Positions 57,716-64,000 of a stretch of DNA of 64,000 nt are shown piece after piece. The notes below the pieces were generated by a model, which was given only the letters and a program-made list of their open reading frames with translations, had not been told where the DNA came from and searched no databases. Position numbers and translations under genes: made by a program. Numbering within the stretch: the stretch's first letter is position 1; the number at the start of each line of letters is the position of its first letter. Origin of the DNA: Cinchona pubescens (lineage: Eukaryota; Streptophyta; Magnoliopsida; Gentianales; Rubiaceae); contig JANKKI010000182.1 of NCBI GenBank assembly GCA_025175665.1, positions 2,232,001 to 2,296,000 of the forward strand, given 5' to 3'.

Positions 57716-59690
57716 AACTTTTGATCGTCCTCGAGCAAAAATAAAGTTAAAGTAGATAAGCTCATCACAAATACACCCAACACATCTCAACAATTTTCAC
57801 ATGAATAATCAAGAACCATGCCATCATAAGAAGTAATCTAAGAACTCAAAAGTTCAAATGCTAATAAAACCCTACACATGAAATCCGATGTGTGTGTGTG
57901 AATATACCTATTTAATTAAAACTTAGTTTTCAAGATGCTCGGATCAAATCATGCAAATTCTTAGAATTTTTTTGAACACGCCGTTGCTCACTTTTCTTAC
58001 ACTTCTTCACCAATATAGATAACCAGCTCCATTTAAATTTGGTAGGACTTTTTATCTTGTAACGTTAGGCTAGGGTCGGATTAGCTAATCAAAGAAGGGA
58101 TAAGGATATCACAAATAAGAAAGAAAGAGCTTTCAAAATAAACTTGCTTCTCTAAAACATTAGATACCAATCCTTCACAGAAATAACCCCATACTTAATC
58201 AACAAACACTCATAAAAATTTCATACAACAATCAAAAAGTCTTTCTTTTTCAATTTCAACCCAACATGACAAATCTTTATTTGGAATTTATTTGTCAATT
58301 TTTTTAATGTCCGGCTCCAATATGGGTACCAGTGATAGGCACTACCCGCACTTGTCAAAATTTTCTTCTCAATTTCTCCCAGTACCCCTTGCCTTATTTA
58401 TGTACACCGCTCACTTGCATAATTTTTCACCCTCATTTAACTGGTTTTCCCCCTCTTATCCCTTCTACAAATAATGTGTGAAATAAAGCTCCTAAGGGAC
58501 ATTTTGGGATAGAAAAATTAAAGAATTTATCAGACTTATAAAGATAGGTAATATGAGTTTTTATGAAAGAAAGCAAATGATGTTTCATCTCCATGCATTC
58601 CAAATTAAGGCTCGAATAGGGTATTAGGGATAAAAATTTTAACAAGGTTGGCTTGAAAGGCTCAAACGTCCAAAAAAATGCTCTACCCTCGTCTTTAAAT
58701 TGAATCAAATTGCCTATAAAATTTGCTTAAAAAATGTAATAAAACAAGTTTTGGTATGCAATATAAATGATTTAATTATATCTAAATGTCAAAAATAAAA
58801 ATAATTTGTGGTTATTAGTGCTAAAAAATTGTCAGAAATCACGCGAGGAAAATATTAACATCGACTAGTTACTCATGATGGTTTAGCTTAACAATTATCA
58901 CGCAAAAAATCAAAGAGACATGCTAAGTATTTCAAAATTCCACAAAATTTTAAAAATTCAACTAATTCACACAAAAACTTTTCAAAAATTTTCAAAAGCT
59001 CTCAGATAAAAAAAAAGTCAAAATATTACAGGAAAATTTGAGCTAACTATACCAAACAAATGTAAATCCAGATAACTCCCCACCCCACACTTAGAAATAA
59101 ACAGTGTCCCCAATGTTAAAGAAAATAAAAGCATAAAAAGGAAAAGGGAAAGCTTCTCTTGCAATGTAGAATGGTTGGTGTAGTGTATCCCTACATAAAT
59201 ATCCATGAAGCGAGTCGAAACATGTTAGTAACACTAAAACAAAAACAAAACATTAAACCCATTAAGACATTAAGAAAAATAAGAAAATCGAGGAATAAAA
59301 TTCCATGATAGCCAGACAAAAACTTAATCCCTTATGGGCAGAAACAGCCGACAACACAAATAAGCTAAAAAATAATAATAAAAAGTACGATATCATCCTA
59401 AAATAAGCTAAAAGGCAAGAAAAATTGAAAGCGTTAAGTCCTTCAATAATAAGCAAATCCCAAGTGTGTATTGGTCCAAGAACAGGGAAATCAAGACTTC
59501 TCTTTAGAGAAAACTGACTCTTGTGAAAAAGGAAGAAAAGGTGAGAGGGTAGAGGAATCTTTCACTCATTCCCGGGCTACCTGTCGAGCCTCCATTGTTT
59601 TCTAGACCATGCATGTGGATAATGAACAAATGTATTAAAGTGGCATTGCACGTGTTGTTGTTCCTTCAAAATCTGCTTAAGCATCTTCTC
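57716..59690 (-). other. Non-coding 3' region of Athila-like element
   Basis: About 2 kb between the env-like ORF and the polypurine tract. AT-rich, with scattered short open frames but no recognisable domain. Part of the retrotransposon. Confidence 0.6.
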
Positions 59691-60601
59691 CTAACTCAGT
59701 CTCGAAATTGGTTCACTGGTTGATGCTGAAGCCTGAGAACGAGTCCTTTGAACTGGGGCCCTCACATCACTATCTAATGCAATAAGCTTACTGGGCTTAA
59801 AATTTTCTTCAGCTGAGTCAATCACAACACCATCTTCAAGACATAACATAGTAACTAAATGTGGGAACCACAAGTTAGATTGCTTAAGTACTGTGTTATA
59901 CCGGATCTGCTAGCTAATCAAATGACCCACATCTATTTGCCAACCAAAAGCAATAGCATATAACAACTTAGCTCGCTCTAAAGTGAAATGAGTAACATGA
60001 CTTATTGGAAAGAGACGAGCACATATGAACTTAAGCCAAACGAACCAAACCGGTTGAAGCTTCTTAGCATCAAAATGACGCGCTACTCCCTTACCACCCT
60101 TTGTCCATGTGACTTCTACTTCACCTGTGCAGATAGGGCTCTTCTTGTCGTTGAACTCCATATTAGTGTCACAAATAGTCGGCAATTCATCATTGCGAAT
60201 CTGGTTCACAAATAGTCGACTAATCACGTTCCCAGAAATATCCACAGATTTCTCCCTAACATATACTTTAGTCTCCTCATACGTAGTTAAATTGGCATAG
60301 AATTCACATATGATGGGAGCATGGCTTCCTTGGGGGTAGAGATGAAGTAATTCCACCCACGCACCCTAAAGACATTGCGAATTTTAGGGGCTCTAGTTAT
60401 AGGGATTTGTATACCCCTCTCTTTAATTGCTACCCTCCCTAGAATATTGGACTCATACCATTTTTAGGTAGTGGCAATGAGAAATTGATGCGGAACATTC
60501 TTCTCCTCACGATGCTCTTGATGTTCCTGTTGTGGTGTCGGAGAAGAAGAAGAAGCTCTAGTTATTCCTTGACCTACTGGTTGCTTGCCTTTGCATGCCA
60601 T
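59691..60601 (-). pseudogene. Env-like / 'putative plant transposon protein' ORF
   Basis: The extra ORF after pol. It starts MACKGKQPVGQGITRASSSS (60601), passes a stop near 60464, and is open at 60356-59910: YPQGSHAPIICEFYANL, KVYVREKSVDISGN, FVWLKFICARLFPISHVTHF, ERAKLLYAIAFGWQIDVGHL. It continues with WFPHLVTMLCLEDGVV to 59691. This pattern fits the PF20167-like domain found in Athila env-like proteins. No signal peptide or clear membrane anchor is visible. The function in the family is unknown. Confidence 0.7.
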
Positions 60602-61691
60602 GCCTAAAAACTGCCATAGCCAGGATAAATGAGATACAAAACATGCAAATAAAAACACCACCACCCCGCATTTATTCAATTATATATCCTCAAACCAAAA
60701 ATCAAACTTAGTATTCACAAGAGAAAATCAAACATGGTAATGCTAATACTAAGTTATGCGTATATACCCAAGACACTCCTAGATCCTTTTTAACCACAAA
60801 AATTGAATAGGGAATAATCATATAACATGAGTGAAATCCTAGAAATTGAATCCATGCACAAATGCATAGTGTTTTAAGATTTTTATTTGTTGAGACATTT
60901 TATCAGACACTTGGCATGCATAAACAAGTCTGGATTTTTGTATATGTAAAGGTCATACAATTACTTCCCAATTCAAATAACTGAGCAATAATTAAGCACA
61001 TAAACAACCAGTTATGCAATTCATCAAAAATAAACACAATCAAAGTACTAAAAATCAAAACTTTCCTTCAATGTAAGTACCAACCTGAAAAGGAAAAATT
61101 AAGGAAACCAATGAAATTCATACCTTGATAAAGGGGATGATTTATTCTTGCAAGAAAAAGAAAAGTTGATGTGGATTGAAGAGACAAAGGAGTGATTTGT
61201 TGGTAAAAAGATGATTGGGGATGAGAGGCTTTTAAAAGAAGAATGGTAGTTGAAGGAAAAGAATTTGTGTGGAATGAGGAGAAGAAAACCCTCGTATGGC
61301 ATTTTATTTGGCTTGCGCACATGCGCTAGCTTTACTCGCACATATGCGCAAGAATCCAGGGGACAAATTTGATTCTAACATTTGTGTACATAGGCAAGAA
61401 ATTACTTGAGCGTGCGCAAGTCAAAAAATTAAAATTGTTACTTCTAGAACTTGGGCACATGATTACCAATTGGTGGGCATGTGCGTAAATTAAAACCCCT
61501 AGACATGTAAAATCGGTTCCTAACAACTCAAACCAACCACAAAACCATAGAAACACATTTTTGTCTATTTAACGGGCATTTTAAGATGATATGCACACAA
61601 ATAACTCGGAAACAACGTAAAATATAAAACAAACACAAGGTTAAATGAAATTATAAAAGGACATGGGTTGCCTCCTATGCAGTAGCCTTGT
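60602..61691 (-). other. Pol-to-env spacer of Athila-like element
   Basis: Non-coding about 1.1 kb. Includes GC-rich inverted words GCGCACATGCGC (61315-61326) and CGCACATATGCGC (61337-61349), matching the style of palindromes in the LTRs. Overlapping short frames at 61068-61341 have no family match. Confidence 0.5.
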
Positions 61692-63076
61692 TTATAGTCT
61701 TAGGCTTGACTTTGGCACATGGATCAGGTATTGACAAGGTAAACGGTTTTTCCCGTTCCTTGCTTGTGATTCTTCTATAGTAGCGCTCACCTGTTGGACA
61801 TTAACTTTGAAATTTCCTTGGCATCCTTTGAGCTCCACTGTGCCATACAGGAATGTCCGCAATACTTCGAATGGTCCAGACCATCTTGACTTCAACTTTC
61901 TAGGAAACAATTTTAGTCTTGAATTGTACAATAAAACCATTTCCCTAGTTTTGAATTCTTTACCAAATATATGCTTGTTGTGCCAATCTTTTATCTTTTC
62001 CTTATAAATTTTTGATTTTCATATGCGTCTCTTTGAAACTCATCCAATTTGTTCAAATCTAGAAGCCTTTTCTCCCTAGCCTTTTCAAATCATAATTGAG
62101 ACTTTTGATTGTACAATATGCTTTGTGCTCTATTTCAACCGGAAGATCAGACAAGCCTTACCATAAACCATTCTATAAGGAGACATCCCATTTGGAGTCT
62201 TGAAGGCTGTCCTATATGCCCATAGTGCGTCATCAAGCTTTTTGGATCATTCTTTCCTTGAAGAATTTACGATCTTTCGAAGAATGTACTTCAACTCTTG
62301 ATTGGACACTTCTACTTGTCCAGAAGTCTATGATGATATGCTAGGGTTATCTTGTGGGTGACGTCATATTTGGAAAAGACGGACTAAAATAAAGAATATT
62401 TGAAGTGGTATCCTCCATCGCTTATGATAGTTCGCTGGACACTGAACCTCAAGAAAATGTTCTTTCTCACAAAATTCACTACCACTCTAGTATCTTTGGT
62501 TGGTAGTGCTTCTACTTTCACCCACTTGGATACGTAATCCACTGCCACAAGAATGAATTTGTTGTTGTGTGATGATCGAAAGGTGCCCATAAAATCAATA
62601 CCCCACATATGGAAAATTTTGCAAACTAAGATATTGCTCAAGGGCATTTCAATCTCGTCTAGACAAGTTACCAACATGTAGAAATTCATAACATTGTAGC
62701 ACAAAGTCTTTTGCATCTTGAAATAATATAGGCCAGAAGAGCCCACTTTGTAGGATTTTCCAGTCCTTTGATAGCTATGGTGCCTTCCTATAGTTGAAGA
62801 ATGACAATGACATAAAACACTTTGAATTTTACCTTCTGGAATACATCTCCAGATCACTTGGTCTTTACACAGGCGATGTAGATAAAGGTTATCCCAAATG
62901 TAGTACTTCATCTCCGAAAGAAACTCTTTTTGCCGATTTGAGTCCATAGTGGATGGAATCACCTTAGCCATGAAGAAATTAATAATATCCTCATACAAAG
63001 ATGCACTACCATCCATCCTCATTAAGTGCTCCTCCGAAAAAGTTTCATTAATTGGCAGCTCCTCTCTTATTTGCAC
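61692..63076 (-). pseudogene. Athila-like integrase
   Basis: Inserts element DNA into the genome. From 63076 down: an N-terminal part (FLSEMKYYIWDNLYLHRLCK, QVIWRCIPEGKIQSVLCHCH), with the zinc-finger second half damaged. The catalytic core has WGIDFMGTF (first Asp, about 62605), LVAVDYVSKWVKVEALPTK, IISDGGYHF (second Asp, about 62415) and, after a frameshift near 62380, TSGQVEVSNQELK (Glu, about 62300). The C-terminal domain VLLYNSRLKLFPRKLKSRWS, SGPFEVLRTF is at 61940-61840. The three catalytic residues remain but in different frames. Confidence 0.85.
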
Positions 63077-63094
63077 ATTCGGTTGCTCTAATCT

Positions 63095-64000
63095 CTATAG
63101 GTAGTCTGTTACTGTGTTCTCAGCTCTCTTTTTATCTACCACCTTCCAATCAAATCGGATTCCTACAATTATTCTAGGTTTTGCATAATTTTTAGTCAAT
63201 AGTTTTTTAAGAGCCATGTGATCTGTATGAACAATCACATTATTACCTATGAGATATGACCTAAACTTATTAAATTCAAATACTATCGCTATCAATTCTT
63301 TTTCAGTGGTTGAATAGTTCATTTGAGTTTCATTAAGAATACGGCTAGCATATTATCCCACATGCAAAACTTTATCTTTATTCTAAAATCAAACCACAAC
63401 CATGGCATAGTCCCTTGCATCATATATAAATTCCAATTTGGAGCGACTATGACTGGTGCGATAATCAAAGCTTGTTTTAATTTATCAAAAGTACACAAAC
63501 ATTCATCATTAAAATCAAAAGGCATATCTTTTCGCAACAAAGTACATAAAGGGCGAGAAATAAAGGAAATTTTTTTAAAGCAATGTGGTAAAAAATGATG
63601 TGACCAAGAAAGCTCCTCATCCCCTTCACATTAGTAGGAAGAGGTAATTTTTCAATGACTTCTAGCTTTCGACTTATCTATTTTTATGCCCTTAGCCAAA
63701 ATTCAATGACCTAACACAATCCCTTCTTTTACCATAAAATGACACTTTTCCCAGTTTAGTGCCAAGTTGGTAGACTCACATCTTTCTAAAACACAAGCAA
63801 GATTATCTAAACATGAATAAAAAAAAAACAAAAAATACTGAAATCATCCATGAAAATCTCAATAAATTTCTCAATCATGTCATGGAACTAGCAAACATGC
63901 AACGTTGGAAAGTGCTAGGAGCATTTCACAATCCAAAAGGCATACACCGGTAAGAAAAATTCCATACGGACAAGTAAAAGTAGTTTTCTCTTGATTTTTA
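63095..64000 (-). pseudogene. Athila-like reverse transcriptase and RNase H
   Basis: Starts beyond the window. At the edge: EKTTFTCPYG, then the catalytic box EIFMDDFSIF (about 63857-63830, Asp pair kept), LERCESTNLALNWEKCHFMV and KEGIVLGH, a stop near 63710, then PLCTLLRKDMPFDFNDECL (about 63540), FDKLKQALIIAPVIVAPNW. RNase H: MNYSTTEKELIAIVFEFNKF, RSYLIGNNVIVHTDHMALKK (63322-63210). Several stops and frame changes interrupt it. Confidence 0.85.

Larger units (their letters stand above)
56643..64000 (-). mobile_element. Athila-like Ty3/gypsy element, minus strand, runs off right edge
   Basis: Reading from the right edge leftward: RT (to 63323), RNase H (63322-63095), integrase (63076-61692), a non-coding gap, an env-like ORF (60601-59691), a long 3' region, a polypurine tract (57715-57701) and the 3' LTR (57700-56643). 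Pol followed by an extra env-like ORF before the 3' LTR is the Athila plan. Gag, protease and the 5' LTR lie beyond base 64000. Coding parts have frameshifts and stops. Confidence 0.85.

Noticed and set aside
61068..61341. Two overlapping minus frames in the Athila pol-env spacer
   Set aside because: They are out of frame with each other and have no domain; likely chance in non-coding DNA.
1..64000. A new defence or biosynthetic system
   Set aside because: No cluster of host enzymes, nucleases or toxin-antitoxin pairs is present; apart from two host genes everything readable is transposon-derived.

Overview
The window looks like nuclear DNA of a eudicot plant. It is AT-rich, has intron-split protein genes with GT..AG borders, and most of its length is LTR retrotransposons, LINEs, Mutator-like elements and MITEs of plant type. 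There is no bacterial gene organisation. The species cannot be named from the sequence alone.

Only two host genes are visible, and they lie tail to tail in the middle. A pentatricopeptide-repeat (PPR) gene runs on + from 17328 to 29910 (7 exons). A MATE transporter of the TRANSPARENT TESTA 12 (TT12/DTX41) type runs on - from 34235 to 31174 (8 exons). As I recall them, their closest Arabidopsis counterparts are the neighbours At3g59040 and At3g59030, so this looks like a conserved gene pair. Both copies carry lesions in the sequence as given: a frameshift, an in-frame stop and an extra 15-nt segment in the PPR gene, and a net +1 insertion in TT12 exon 2. They are either pseudogenised or affected by assembly error.

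Layout: 1-1.8 kb, diverged tandem repeats. 2.6-9.1 kb, dead L1-type LINE (-). 9.12-9.56 kb, MITE with long TIRs. 10.1-16.0 kb, Ty1/copia element with both LTRs and decayed gag-pol (+). 17.3-29.9 kb, PPR gene, whose 6.9-kb last intron holds an RTE-type LINE (+), an RTE 3' fragment (-) and a short tandem array. 31.2-34.2 kb, TT12-like gene with a hAT-type MITE in intron 1. About 35.1-41.0 kb, very decayed Ty3/gypsy chromovirus-like element (+), cut off after integrase. 41.0-44.1 kb, Mutator-like transposase pseudogene (-) with one terminal region. 44.1-46.9 kb, AT-rich repeat array and a fold-back repeat. 47.28-48.53 kb, a well-preserved Mutator-type MITE with TIRs over 300 bp and a perfect 9-bp target duplication. 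About 49.0-64.0 kb, a stack of nested Athila-like gypsy LTRs in both orientations, ending in a minus-strand element (3' LTR, polypurine tract, env-like ORF, integrase, RNase H, reverse transcriptase) that runs off the right edge.

No tRNA, rRNA, CRISPR or other new defence-like system was found. The points most worth following are the damaged PPR/TT12 pair, the two odd 15-nt additions in the PPR gene, the MITEs with clean target duplications, and the GC-rich palindromes in the Athila-like LTRs.
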